Part shown: piece by piece, positions 25,001 to 40,000 of the stretch
How the letters are laid out: each line of letters opens with the position of its first letter
How positions within the stretch are numbered: the stretch's first letter is position 1
Assembly (NCBI GenBank): GCA_921293015.1
Contig: OV121082.1
Location: forward strand, 44,164,971 to 44,228,970
Direction of reading: 5' to 3'
From: Phorcus lineatus
Taxonomy: Eukaryota; Mollusca; Gastropoda; Trochida; Trochidae
Length of the DNA stretch: 64,000 bases
Notes under the pieces: model-generated
The model's database searches: none
What the model saw: the letters and a program-made list of their open reading frames with translations, nothing else
Told to the model about the DNA's origin: nothing
Position numbers and translations under genes: made by a program

Positions 25001-28000
25001 TGTTGAGTGTTGGCCCAGTGGATTACGTTTTGTTTGACAATGCTTTTACCTCGGCCGCACCACCTGTAACCTCCCAGTTCTGTTTGGATAATTAACGCAC
25101 ATTTGGAAAGTTGAGACGACACTTGTCAACTGGCCACTTGAGGGCGACGCTGTCTCTCATATCCTTCATTGATTGGACACACGTTTCCTTCAAGCCCCTC
25201 CAGATTTTTCAGACCTCTAATCTCATTCTTCGTATCTCCATTTCAAGCACTCATTCAGGAAAGCAACTCAATTTTCTTCTGTGAAAAATCAAAGCAGTTT
25301 TGAAATCAACATGGTTTATTATAAACAGATTGATATCGATGCGATAAACATGTTGCTTTGTCAATATTAACACAGCTCAGCTTAGTTTAAGACCCAGTAT
25401 TCAACCTCAATTGCTGAAATGAATAAAATCAATCTATACTTGTACTCTAATTGAGCCATGATTGTTGTGTTGATCAAACTAATGCTATCTGTTAATAAAA
25501 GGAATGTCTCCTATAAAGCTGATAACTTTAAATGACAAAATACTGATGAAGTTTGTGCTGTTAAAGAATGGTGTTACTTGATTGACCAAAGAAAAACATG
25601 CTTTTCAAGTGCAATATTGTTTCCATTATCATCTGACAGTCATTATTATATGAGTTCATCTAACGTCCTTTCTTGTATTTCATAGAATAGTCTATTTTGA
25701 CAATTATTTAGAAACACTGAATATCAGTCTACAAAACCAGCTGTCCAGAGAGTGAACGAATAACCACCTTCATTAGATACAAACGTCACCAGTATCATCA
25801 CCAAACCACAATCCAATGGAAACTGCTCTACCTATGACGGTTCAGCCATTTGGCCGTGTATGTATTAAGTGATAATTTTGTTAACGAAAAGCTGATTCCA
25901 TGTATGTCATTCAGAGCTGATAGAATCAGGCACAATGAATTGTCCTCCAGAGAGGCTTTGATCATGTCACCTGGCCGTTTGGTAAATGGAAATGATATAC
26001 AGATAAATGTCCACAATTTCCCCTCATTTCCCCCGTCCTCGGAGATGTAAGGCACCACAATTACCGTCAATTGAGGAGGAGATGTACACACGTACATTGC
26101 TAGACTGACAATGATGAACTGCCTTTTGGTGCAGGATCACGACAATCCCAGTACATGATTCCACTTGGATTGGTGCTCTGTTATCAGGGAGGATCAAAAT
26201 ATTTGGAAGACATTTATTTTGACAATCCCCTGGATAGTCTGGATACTTAAAACATATTTATATTCTTAACTTTTGAAATGTTTCAGAATTAATCATTCCC
26301 CTGTGTAGAATGTTTATTTGTTTCATTCAAATGAATTTATTTAAGTGATTTCTGTTTCAGATGTATGGCTTATTATGTACAACAATTTTGTTTGGAGATG
26401 TCAATTTCACAACAAAGTTTCTGAAACTGTGAATTGAAATTTAAAAACTTTGCAAATGAAATTGTATTTTAATAGATTGAAAAAATAAAAACTCAGTGTT
26501 GATCAACAACATGAACTGGAGCATTGATTATTTTCATTTTAATCTAATTTGTATGGTTATTTTGCATCAAAATAGCAAGCTACAAACAGGAAACATGTTG
26601 AAAAGTCTGTTTAATTTAGCTATCTATTCATACATATTCATCACTTTATATAACATATCATACTTGTTCAATTCAATTCAACATTAGCTCTAAATAAACG
26701 CCATTTTTTATTGACCTGTATAATGTTTTCAGCGCCATAATTGAATCAAGAGGCGCCAATGTTGAAATTAATATCACAGGATAACATTAACCTGAGCTGG
26801 TAAATATTCGATGAAAAATTCAAAATGCCATGTAATGCGTCATTTGTTTGGACATTGTTTGGGTATCAGGTTGGTTTAGGTTGAGACAAGCCAGGGCTAC
26901 CCCACAGAGTCACTAGGTAGCATTGATGGATCGGTCCCTCTCTTACTACAGCCAGGATTGTTGCCCTCCCCCCACAACCTGCCTCCCCACCCACCCACAC
27001 ACTCGTACAGTCCTCCTTCCCCCCAGCCCCTTACATTGTTGCAAGTTTGACCTCACATGTCCCATACATGAAATTTTTTAGTAGCCATCATTATGGATGA
27101 CAGCTTCATCCATCATCACAATGCATGATCATACTCAAATCAATACATTACAATGAGTAACTAATAGTTGTGGGTCAAGTGCCTGAGGGACTGTTAGTCA
27201 CTAGTGTTGATATTGTACAATAATAATTAATTAAACTTGTTGAAATACTAATGTCTTCTGTAGGTTGTTACAAAACTGGTACAGTTGGAGGATGAGATGA
27301 TGATATAAGATATTTTGATAATAATATATGTATTTGTTTAAAACATATATATGCTATTCAAAATGCTTGTGTCATTATTTATCTATTGGTCTGTTATGTT
27401 CTATACCTCAAAGAATAAGATATTCTGTTTAGAAGAAAAATTATAAGATGAGGGAATGAGTGAGGGGAAATTTAAAAATATGATGAAATCAGATGCTATA
27501 CAAAGTATATGGGTATGTAGAAATCAAAATATTTTATATCCCAAATCGTAATAGAGGGAAAGAGATCACTCTTGGAAATAGAAATGACAAGATGTTTTTG
27601 ATATTGTTATGTAAATATTGTTGACTCGGTGCAATAATGATTGTTTGCATATCACCTCCCATCTACGAGTCTGGCGGTAGGCATAAAGAGGTGCATTGTG
27701 TGCAAGGTGGCGCTGCAGCTATGGGCTGCACGACTCCCGCTCTATCTGTTATCATAGCTGCAGGGACAAGCACCAATCAATGGAGAAATTCACTTAATGT
27801 TTGTATAATGGTTTTCCAATTAGGATCCAGTCTTTGTTCAACTAAACCAATACATGATTGAAAAGGATAATGATGATAGCCAATCATCTAAATGACTTGC
27901 TATCTATGCAAAGTACACTATCAAATGGGATGGTCACTTTTAACAATGACCTGTGCTTGAGGATCAAACATGGAACATGTTGCTCGCTCAGGTTGGAATA

Positions 28001-31000
28001 TGTTTGCCAGCCTTTTTAGCTGCTGATCAAAGGTGGATCTAACTCCACACGACACTCTTACTTTGAAGTGAAATTGAATGATAAAACGTTGTCATTTCTG
28101 TCAGGTTAGTGATCTGATATAGTAAGATGGAACTGTTTGCTTTGTCCTGCTGCTGGAAAGACAATGAGATTATATAAGATAATGAAGCTGTCTGTAGCAG
28201 TTATAGACTTTGATGTGATTGCAGTCCATTCAGTATGGTCCCATGTTGGATGCCCTTTGTTGAGGCTACGCTACCCATGAAATATCTTCTTCTCTACCTT
28301 CCTTGCTGAGATAAGCATGTATATGTCAAGGGAAAACAGATATAGTCTGTGTTCTAGTTATTCTGTAAAATGCATTGATTATGTTCCACAAAGATTTTCG
28401 GATAATTCTGTGTCATTACATTCTATGTTCTCTCATGTGATGATGATGATGATGATGATAGTAAATAATAGGGGATTGTAATGAATAGAATTGTGTGTCT
28501 GTTTTTTGCAGGGTAATGCAGGTATCCCCTAACATTTTCTTTAAGCAAAAAATACCCAACCCCATAGTACCCTTGTGATCAAATATTTTGACAATCAATT
28601 TAGTGGCTATATTTATTCAATTTCTTATGAAATATAGAGCTGCCCAACTTTTAGCAACAAAAGTGTCTCTGAGAAAAATTCCCTGATGATTGAATGATGA
28701 TGCAAGAATTGTTACATACAGATATATCACAGGTGATGCTTGTTGTTCCCTTCAGAAAACAATCGTATATCACCTGGCAAGTTTGTGTCTTTTTCAGGAC
28801 TAATTTGCCAGGTGAAGATGTATGAACCAGTGTTGAATGCAGAGTTTGTACAGCGCTTATTGAGGAGCCTTCCAGTTTTCTTGTTATTTTTCTGTCTTTC
28901 AGTTGTCTAATTACCATGTTGTGTGTGACAGCTGAGGATATATTTGTATAAACCTACACCTTTGTGTGGGCCCCTTACTCAGATTACCCTCCAAAAGGGA
29001 GGAATCCATTTCACTAAACCAATAGTACCTGCTGTAGAATAGCCTTGGTCCATTATTCCAATCTAACCCCTGCAACCTCATTGCTTAAAGAAAACATTTA
29101 AAATTGAAGGGTTTGGGTCCTTTTAAAAAAGGGATGGGCTAAAGAAGAATAGGTCTTTCTTTCCTCCTGTACCCATGCTGGTAATAGTTTACCCAAAGAA
29201 TTGAGTTTGGATTGTATAAACAGTTTGGGGATGTGAGGTGATTACGAGAAAGCGCTTGTTTACCACACATTTTTATCTCATGTGTCGATTGGTTCTCTTG
29301 GCGACCCTTAAGCTGGAATTAAGTGTTGTCACAGTTTGCTGAGAAACCGGGGACATTGAGAACCCAGTTTTACAAGAAACATGTCCATTATCCCATTCCA
29401 AATATGAAACATGGATTAAAAGTAATAAATTTGGCTTTATCATACGGTTATTGATGCCATTTTGCCTTTAATAGTTGCAATGAGTCATTACAGCTCTTTT
29501 TAACACTTAATATTAATAGTTTGCATAGCAATCTTCAAATTGCCAGTTTAGCATTGACAATCTGTTAGGTTTGTCTAGATGTAAAGTCTGATTTACAGCG
29601 ACAAGCAGAGAGCTGTTGGGGTCTGATGTAAGGAGGCTTTTAGAGCGTGGACTTGGGGAAATGAGGCTGGCTTGGGCCACTTGTCTCTTTGAGCTGTTCA
29701 GATAATAGCGCTGTTTACACCTCAATATTAAGGAATGAAAATTAAATCCAAAAGGCCATTAATCACAAATGTTCACAATTATTGCATTTTCATCAACACA
29801 GCTCCTAATATAGTGCAATCAAATCTAATCTAGTTATATCCTGTGTGAAGATTTGGCTTAATTTTGAATGAAAATCATATTTCTATTGATTTATCAATAA
29901 ATATTGTGTGTATAAACGGTAAAATAGATTTTCAAAAAGAAGATGAAATAATAAAGATAAATCCAACAAAGGACACGAAACTCAAGTGAAAAAAAGTTTA
30001 TAAGACTACAAAACACTTATATGTTTATGCAAACTATTTCTTTTGTCACATGAGATACATTTCATACTTCCAAAGAACACATATGAAACTATTCCTTTGA
30101 ATTGCAGGCAAATAATGTCCAGAGAACATATATATGTAATAAAAAAAACTAATTTTCTCTTTAGAGTATTATTTTTTTCATTTTTTAAAACGGAAGTTTA
30201 TTTTTTCTGTTATGCCATGCCACTTAAAGCAAAATATCATTTTGGAGACACAACTTTGAAACGTTTTTATCAAAGATCTATCTAAAATCAAATCTTTTCT
30301 TCCTACATCTGTATTGTCAAGGGATTGTCTTGTAAGTGATGAATGGAAAATTGAAATCTCCTCTGTAAAGAAACAGGATGCAAATAACTATTGTATAGAG
30401 TTGACATTGTACAAAGTGATACAGCGTGTTTGACACAATTTGAATTCTCAACACATTGTGGAGCACATGGTAAAAGTAATGAAGCGCATCATGTGACAAA
30501 TATCAAGATGTGTTCAATGGATCAGTTGACTTTGATGGGGTGGGGGACAGGGTCTGAAAAAGAAAAAAAAATTGAAGTCCGTTTTTTTGTGTTATGGTTA
30601 TTCAATTTGACCTTTTTTCCAAGATGTGTTCATAGTTGTGTTGGGTTATAGATTGATTTGAATAAATAAGGTTACACCAGATGACAGTTATAACTGTACA
30701 CGGTCCCTTCAAACACTTTCTATTCCCTTCTCAGGAACTGTCACACCTTTGTGGTTCTCTGACTAGGATATCATACAAACAGAATAGTAGTTTGAAGATT
30801 TGTTTCCTTTCAAGATTTTATTTTTGTGCCAAATGGGAATAATTGTTTCTTTTAGTGGAAAGATGAGAGAAGATTGTCTTCCTTTTCTCTAACTGTAGAT
30901 GAAAGACACTTGCTGACTTGAACATCATGTAGCAATAATTCCAATTTACCCCAACTCCCCATCTACCAACCCTCTGAGTAAAAGTAAGGAATGCGTTCAG

Positions 31001-34000
31001 CTCATACTCTAACTTAAAGTCCAGAAGTGAAACTAAATTAGTCTCCAGTTTTCCTGAAGTGCTTCTTTAATAAGTATTGACGCTGAGATCTGAGTTTGGC
31101 TCAAGCCTTTGATTGCTTTCCAGGAGTTGTTGCATGTAGTTCAGGGCTGTTTATTTAGACATTTCCAACAATGGCTTTGTTTAGCCCAAAGCTTACAAAC
31201 ATTTGATGTAGGTAAAGCACTGCTTGAATATCAAGATTTAACCAGGCAGATAGATCAGGGCAGAAAGCTCTTTATATTTGTTCTTAAATTATCTGTCTTT
31301 AGGATGCCTGTTACCTTTGAATATAATCACTGGGTAGTTCCTTACTTACAGTAAATAACTAATTTTAAACCGTTTCTAATGCATTTTTTTGTACATTATG
31401 TTGAAATATTTGTTTAGTTATTAGGTTACCTTTGATAATGAAAAGCAACCATTTAGAAGTTGACGAAATCTTAAAGATAGTTCCTAAGAGGTTGTTGAGT
31501 CAGATATTTCTCATGTCCATCTAGTAAATATTCATTTTCTTTGTCATTTCAAGCTTAATAGCACATGATGAATATTCCCAATATTTGATGTAAACATTTC
31601 CTCCTATCTTTTCCCTACATAAAGCACTGTATCTGTCTGGTCACAGTGACTTTGCTTCTCAGTCTGATATCACTCTTGAGTGACCAATGTCCCACAGAAT
31701 GAGAAGGAAGAGTTTACACTCCAACAGATCTGCCCGTCCACTCGCGTATTGATATCGGAATCTCACGGCCCGCTGAAGAGTAATAACATGCAGTCAAGGC
31801 AATAGCTTACTGATTTCATACTCATTTATTCCGATTGGATCAGCAAGCCGCAATGCCAACATTGGCTTTATCAATAACGAGCCATTTCTCCTCGCTATTG
31901 CTTTCATACATATTTGTGCAGTGCTAGAAGTAAAGTGATGGTCCCTTGAGGGATGATTGCTTCAGCCAGCTGCTTCAATCACTTCTAAAAGCCAGTTATA
32001 ATGCCAGATTTATTCATCTTGGACCGTAACAAATTGTTCATTTCTGCCTTTGAAAGTGAGCTTTATAAGAGTAAAGGGGTTTTATTTCCACCATAAGTAT
32101 TCTCCAAAGTTATCATTATTCTTTCACAGCATGTGTTTGAATGTTTTTCATGTTGATGGAATGCTCACAATATGGGAAGAATCTGGAAATAAAAATTGAT
32201 TACCAATATGAATGTTTGAAGAATTTTGAATTTTTTATAGTTCTTGATATTTTGAAGATAAATGATTTGTCTTTTTTAACACATTTTATTTTGTAATGGA
32301 ATTTATGAAACCTTTTACAATTTGTTTTCCCCTTAAAGGTCCATTATAAAGGGAAGCAGCAAGCCTGCAGTAAGTGCTAAATAGTAATTAATAACTAAGA
32401 GATATAAAACCTGTTTGGAGAGAAAACATCAACACTGAAACAAGTTGGTATGTTTACAGAGATAGTGATTTTCGCAGGATTCTTTAATTTAAGGGATTTG
32501 TTACTGGAATTCCATCTTTAAGTTCATAACAGTTAATTTATACTTTTGTGAAGCTGGTTCTAAACAAGATTCTTCTCCACCCTGCCTAGTTTGTTTGTAC
32601 TCTGTATAAATTGAAAAATATCTTCCAGAATTATTAGATGGTAAGGCAGAAGTTGGATCAAGTACAACCCCCTTATGGTCAATGCACTTTCCTGGTCCCC
32701 ATTTCTACAAGGGAGTTCAGTAATCAATAGCAATCATGTGTGACATTGACGTCGCCTATTTCAGCAACCATTTCGTTGAAGCCTGCGTTTCATTCGAACT
32801 TTATCTACGTTTATATCAGTGACTGGGACGTTTATGACCAATCTTACTCTACATGAAGATATACCGCGCAGTGTTCCATCTCCAGTGGCATTGATTTTCT
32901 CTTCTCAGCTAGTTATGCTGTAATTGGAATAAGCAATTCCTCTGCTTAAAGCTGCAGCTTCTTAAACTGGTCACATTAAAAGCAATAACGATCTTGTGAA
33001 AAAACACAGAGAAGTTAAGGTGCTGGTTCAAAGTGTTTTGTGACTGATCGTTGATTGTAAAGTGTTAATCATGTTAGAAAATGACAGATTTTATTGTTAT
33101 TATATTGTGACATTACCTCTGATAGTGTTTACTGCGCTGCTGGTGTTAGGGAAAAGAGGCATGTTTGCATTCATCTTTTCTTTGAAATGCTGGCTAGAAA
33201 TCAGAATGGTTTGATTAAACCCAAATGGTCTTTGATTGCTCATATCAGGACTATAGAGTACTATAGATAAGGAAAATGTATTCTTGAACAGCAAGAATCA
33301 GTGGAAATTACTTGCCAGATAAAAAACATTTATGCCATGAATCAAGCAATTTGGAGTCATTTATTCTTTAACATTAGGCGCATGAATTATCATTTTGATT
33401 GTAGATCAAATAAAATCCCTGTCTATTTCTTTTTCCATATGATCTTTTTGTCCAACCTCTTTGAAGTTGATGACTAAAGATTGCTAGGTATTAAAAAAGG
33501 ATTGAGTGATGTTTTTTTCCTAGTCTTTGACGCTTCCAAATGAATGGTATTTTCCTGGAAATCAAAGGCAGGTGCTGTGGGCTCAAGTTGTTTCTGTAGA
33601 CAAATGTCATGTTTTCCTTGGTAAATATACAAATTGATTACGAGTGAAACTGTATAAAAAGATACATAACTTTGTTTTTATTGCATCGCCTTTGGTATGT
33701 CTTTGATTATTACAACAGACATCGAAAAATTTCCATATGTCTTGAAGCAAAAACCGCTTCATCAAAAAATAAATTCAGTAGTCATTCCTAGATTATCAGT
33801 CTTGTAGGAAATATCAAAGTTTCGGGTTGCATGAAGAAATCATCTGTATTGGTAGATTAGACTAAAAAAGCAATAGTGGGCAGCCCTTAATCAGTCTCGC
33901 AGGTCCAGGACTTGCTGTTTTGTCTCCAAGATGTGCGCTCATGGCACTGGGCCAGAAATGTCAGAATGCTAGGGGGGCATTAGAAAAACAATTAAACTCT

Positions 34001-37000
34001 AATTTCAAATATCACATGTTTTTCAATGCAGTCCTTAGGTATTAGGTTAGCAATGGTTCTTGTCTGCCTGGGGCTTATCAGAAATTTATCTTTTGGGCTG
34101 TGTCTCCATATAAAAAGTGAGCCATCTCCCTTTGCTGAAAATTATTGCGCTTATTTTCATAGGTGTATTTCCCGTCTTTAAAAAATAAATGTGCATTTGA
34201 CAGACCTTCAAATCAAGAGATTTCATCGGATACTGCAAAAATGTTTATTTTAATGTTATTATAATCTATTTGACATGTATATATTTATTTCCTACATCCT
34301 TTTTTGACTTGCACATCTGGAGTGATCATGTTAACTTGATATGAAATATTCTCAACAGAACTGAAAAAAATTTAATATACAACATCTTTACTGTCAAGTC
34401 ATTTGAACAAGATGAAATTCCCCATATCAACTTGCCCTTTGTCTTGGCAAATTAAAGACAATTTTGATCCCAATTCAAGTGGACAGGAGAATTGAGGAAC
34501 TGTCCCAAAACAGTAAGGACGTCAATTTCTCACGTGTGGTGATTTTATCACAAGTGACAGTCCCAGCATTAATCAGTTGACTGGGGGATGCTTGTCAATA
34601 TAAACTGTTAAAACAACCCACGTCCAGTCCACTCAACTGACCACAAAGTGGACATTAACCAACTGGCCCAGGGCTAGGTGTGAGAAATCTGATGCTATCT
34701 ACCTAACTTTCCTCCAAAATGGCCACATCTTCCTCTTGTACCGAAATGGTAATTTATGTGCCATCTGGCACTTTTGTCACTTTGATACCATTGACAGTGG
34801 GCTGGTACTGAGGGTGTTGTTATAATGGGCTACCGTTCAAATACGTGTTAAATATTTATCAATTAATTATGACTTTTTTGGTGAAATTGTGAAAAGATTC
34901 AAATGATCAAAGGGATTTCAATATCATCCCTTATAATTACAGTCTGCTATTTTGTGACTATATTGCTATTGTCTAAAATGTACTTTGATGAAAAAGTGCA
35001 TTCACATTGAACTTATTTTCTTCCATAAAATCTAAATAATGGTTTATACTATTCAATTCTAGTTATACATTGGTAAAAGTAACTGAAACAGACTTGAAAT
35101 GAAATTCTTTCCCAAATTATAAAAAAGTTTCAAAAAATGAGATGTAAATCATGCATGGCAAATTTCTTTGTTCTTAGGAAGAGAATCAAGTTGAATAATT
35201 CCAAGGCTAATTGTCGCAAGCATAACAGGATGGCATTCAAAGGCCATAATTTCATATTGTCCCTGGCATCTCTTTTGTGAGGTACTACCTGCCAATTATT
35301 GCTGCATGTAGGGATAGCAAAACCAGATGTGGATGTCATGCAGATTTTTGTGGGATAATGCTGTGATTTGGGGACTTCTTTGAAATGTGCCTTGCAAATG
35401 CCAACCCGGATTTAGGAATAAAAAATTCATAACTGTTGGCAAAGATATAAACAATGAAAAGATTTATTCCCAAATGTGGTGCCATTGAGAGTTGAAATGA
35501 ATTCGACTTTCCACAAAGGAAATATCGGAAGCTCACAAAATTCTGGGCTTGGGTGTCTAAGAGGCTAATCTGGCCCATGCCTTTCAATGCATTCTTATTC
35601 CATGGGGGAAAAAGCCTCTTGGTGTCCAAAGTTTGGAGGACACAGGAGAATTGTTAGAGAATGCTGGGCTTAACTTGTTCTATACTGCACTTAACTGTAG
35701 GTGCACGGTTAGGTATGTCTCTTACCATCTGTGAATGTTTATGATTAACAGAGCTCTTAGTTGAGGTAATATTATTCTTAATGATAAAATTAAGAGACTT
35801 GAGTTATTTGCAGTAATTTTTAGTATGGAATGTTACTCTTATCACATATCAAGACAACGTAATCCCATGAATTATTCATTTTCTGTATGCACATAAACAT
35901 GCTTTTATCTCATTATGTTTTCTCTATTCTCTAAACTTAATTTTTTTTAAATCTTGAAAAAATAATACATGATAACTTTCGTTCAATGTTGAATGGACCA
36001 CGATTTGAATCTTTGAGTCATAAATTGGTTCACCGGATCAAACAAATAATACTTGATATAAAATGTCTTATGAATCAAATGCAGCAACACCTTTTCTAAA
36101 CATTGACTTCCTGTGAGCATGATTAAATGATGGTGGCACAAGTGTCACTCTAACGGGTGAGCAATACAGCACCAATTTCATCAATTGGAGACCCTGGTCA
36201 ATCTATCAGCATTAGACTAACAACTAGTCAGTGGAGCAGAAGATCTTCCCTCTGTCCACAAAGGGCAGTAGGCCTGTTCTCTTAGCTCGGCTTGGTCATC
36301 TCTTGCAAGTATGGTCAGTGGGGTCGACTGTCCTCATCTTTATCTGTCCCCCTTTGCCCCTCCTTCTCCCTAGGGAATTGGATTATCCCAGCAAAGGGGA
36401 GTAACTCCCGTCTGCTGACAGAGATTGATTGCCTCCAAGGAGCCAGCATAAGGGAGCCAGACCTTTGGGCTTAACGGCAGAAGATGTTAGGCTTTTCTCA
36501 TTTGATGATGTACCAAATTTGCTTTGTCTAATTTAATTGTTATGGCGCATCTTTTTAAGGTTAAATAGAAAGAGTTTTTCAGATGATATTTTCAACATGA
36601 AGTCACACTGTAATGAATTATCATTGTCAAGGCTTAGTCTTCCCATTTAAGGTTTTTTTGTTTCTTCGTTTTTTAAGAGGTTAATTTGTTCAGTGGTGCC
36701 GCTTGTGTTTTGTGTCAAATTGTTTGCTAATTGAGGCAGATTTTGAAGTCAGTATGGATAAGGATACAATGGAGGTAGCAACAAGATTAATGAGTTTGTC
36801 AAGATATGAAGCGGTGCTGGTATGAAGAAATCTGTTCTGCAGTCATATCTCATCTACATTATCACAGAATCCATTTTTTTCATAGGGTGAACATATGTTG
36901 AAGAAATTCCACATTTCCAGCCTAGTTGTTAGCTATGGGCTTGATGCTGTTTCTTATTGAAAGAACAGATAAAAGAGAATGCTCCCTCATGCTGCTGCCA

Positions 37001-40000
37001 CTACGTACCTTGTATTGAAATGAAGGTGTATGTTGTTCATTAAGTTTTCCAATACCCACAGCTGCTGAAGAAGTGTATGTGTTTGAGGAGATATCTCTTG
37101 TCATTTACATGTTGATGTATTTGTTTCTGCTGGCAGGAATAATACTCACATGAAATTGTCCTGTTGATCTTGTTTTTTAGGTTTCTTATGTAGTCTATGA
37201 TGATATCTTAATACCACAGGTGTTACAATGTTGGCAATATCAAATCAGTTTCTTACTACTGGAAATAAGTCTTTGTGATAAAGTCCATAGTTTAGATTAT
37301 TGGCTTGTAAGAAAGTTGGTTTGATTTTTCTAAAGAGTTATTTTCACTTTTACCGTTTAAATATAATGGAGTTTTTTCATCATACAAGTGACATTAAGTT
37401 TCAGTCTAAAAAAGATGAATGTTTTATAGATAAAATCCCAAAGTGTAAAGATCTATCAAAAATAGAATCTTTAAAATTGAAAAAAACCAATACATATTTG
37501 TATCAATAATAAAATTATTTTCAATACAAAAGAAAATTTAGAAAAGAAAACCAATTTACCATCTACAATAATCTGAGAATTTCTTCTTTTTTTGTGCTTT
37601 TTTCCCTCCCATTTAACAGATAAGCTTTTCTTGTAATTTGATCATGCTCTTTTTTATGTTTCTTATCATAAGAATCATATTTTTTCCCTCACATGTGTGT
37701 AGGAGTTCTTTCTGTTCTTATAATGAAAGTAATTCTTTGACAGCTCCAGTGATAAAATTGTCCAAACTGTGCCTCATTCTTTTTGTAGGACATGTTTTTA
37801 AGTGCTAGGAGCTGCTAGTTTAGTGGAGCCCTCAAGATCATTCTTGAAGTTTGTGTTCAGTACCAGTAGGGAGCAATCAGTCCATTACAGGAATAACCAC
37901 AGACCATAACCAAAAACATGACACTTTTATATTCCACTCCAATACTTTTTGCCGACCCTTTGCAAGTTCGACCTCGGCCATAGTGATTAATTTTAACTTC
38001 TTATTAATTTTTAGGAGAAGGTACTAATGTTTATTGTTCAAAATGTGTGGTCTTGTCATATATTTCAGAAAGCCATAATGAAAATTTGCACCCAGCATCT
38101 GGCAGGATTGTTTTATCTCTATTTGAAAGTAAAACTTAATTTTTTTGTATTTTGCCCGGCTTGTCGTCAGTTGTGCTTCATGTATGGCAATCTTTCATCT
38201 TCAATCTTCAGTCTTAGAGAATCAAAGCAGTTGTGTTTTATTTGAAGATTGCAAATAGCAAAGCAAACAAAACTTGTGTTCTGTTTCTTGTTCTGAAAAC
38301 AGTTTTAGATCTCACACATCAGATAAGGCTTTTCAGGAAGCATGTCAGTGAGGATCAAGTGCATTCACTTCCAGTTGATGCTTTTGCACACCAAGTATTA
38401 CAAAACACAAACAACTTATTATAAGTCACATATTTTAAGTTTTGAAAATTGTAAATTTAAGAATAAATTAAAAATTCATTTCAAATCTAAAATGGTTTTC
38501 TTTAGTGAAAAAAAAACAAATATATATTTATTCAAATATCCAAGTATTAAGTTTTCAGTGTTTAGACTTTCTGCTTCAATGACAAGATAAATAGCAGTTG
38601 TACATCAATGGTCATTATTTAGTCTAATACACCACTTGACACTTCAAGTAGATAGATCCCAGTCCTAATATAAAAGCATTAGCTTGGTCACTTTGAGACC
38701 ATTCCACACACAGTGATTTGGAATGAGGAGAATTGAATGCATCTGAAGAGGAGGTAGGGAACTGGAAGTAAGTACCAGCACTTGAGGTAACAGCTATGAT
38801 ATCAGTGAAGGAGAGACGGAAATGGTCTGGTCTGTGGAGCGAGATCTGTCTGACCGGTCCATGGAACAGAGCCATGCATCTCCATTAGAGCCGCTAGTGG
38901 AGACAGGAGTTCCTGTAGATAGCAGCAGGAGAAGAAGGAAGAGATAGAAGATGAAGGAGCAAGATGGAAGGTCCTGGAGATATGCACATATCTGAAAACA
39001 TATTAACAAACGTTCTCCATATAAAATTTGTTCAACAATTTGAATTTGTTCAATAATTTCTAGTTTAATGACTTTGGTTGTAATTGGCCCAATGTTGAAT
39101 TTTTTTTGGGGGGGGGGGGGGGGGGAGGGGGCTTGGATCTTGAATCTTCAATCATAATGCAAGGAAAAACTTAATGAAAACTCAAGTTTCAAATTTTCAT
39201 TACTTGCAACTTGATAGTGCAGGAATTGGCTGATTTGGCTCTACATAACCTTTGAAAAACGTTACATTTCATAACTTAAAAAGGAAATAAGAGAATATAT
39301 CCATGGAGATTTCTAACACTGAGTGCAGTAGAGTGTAAGGAATATGATTGAGGACCGTAAACCAGACCAGGGGAGACAATGCTTTCTACCTAGCTTCTCT
39401 CTGATACAAGGAGAAGATTGATGAATCTAGATAAGTAGGTCCATCTCTACTGATCTCCTCACTTTGAAATGGTCCTTCTATTGACCGCAAGCGTACATAC
39501 ACTTCTCACAAGGACCCTTCAGTTTGAAAGAGCTAGAGATCCAGTGTAATACACACCTCATCTCTCATCCAGACTGGCTGACCAGCCAACTGACCACTCA
39601 CTGACCATTAGTGCTAATAATCAAGAGTTGTGAATCTGGACAGTTTGGGTTCAGATAGATGGGTGAGGATTTCAAGTGTATCCCTACAGTTCTGGTTCAG
39701 AGAAGTGGTCCAGTATTTGAAGTGTGAGAATTAATAGTATTCAGGTTGGCCAAGGTTTGTTCTCAATGAGATGATCTTGGGTTATTGAGTTACATGCCTG
39801 TCAAGATACTTGTCTCTTGACAGAATTTGGTCAGATTTGATGAGTTGATCTTCTCTTGACCGCCTCCCTCCCACCTTCCATATCACCTCGCAAAGTGTCA
39901 CCTTACTGCCGATATCACCTGTATCAGACACAGCAGTAGGGGTTATATACCATATACACCAGCCATTATCATATTAAAAATCAACAGCTATTGCAAAAGT

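Noticed and set aside
28416-28598. Minus-strand frame with a histidine run
   Set aside because: The histidines come from a (TGA)7 microsatellite; the rest is not protein-like.
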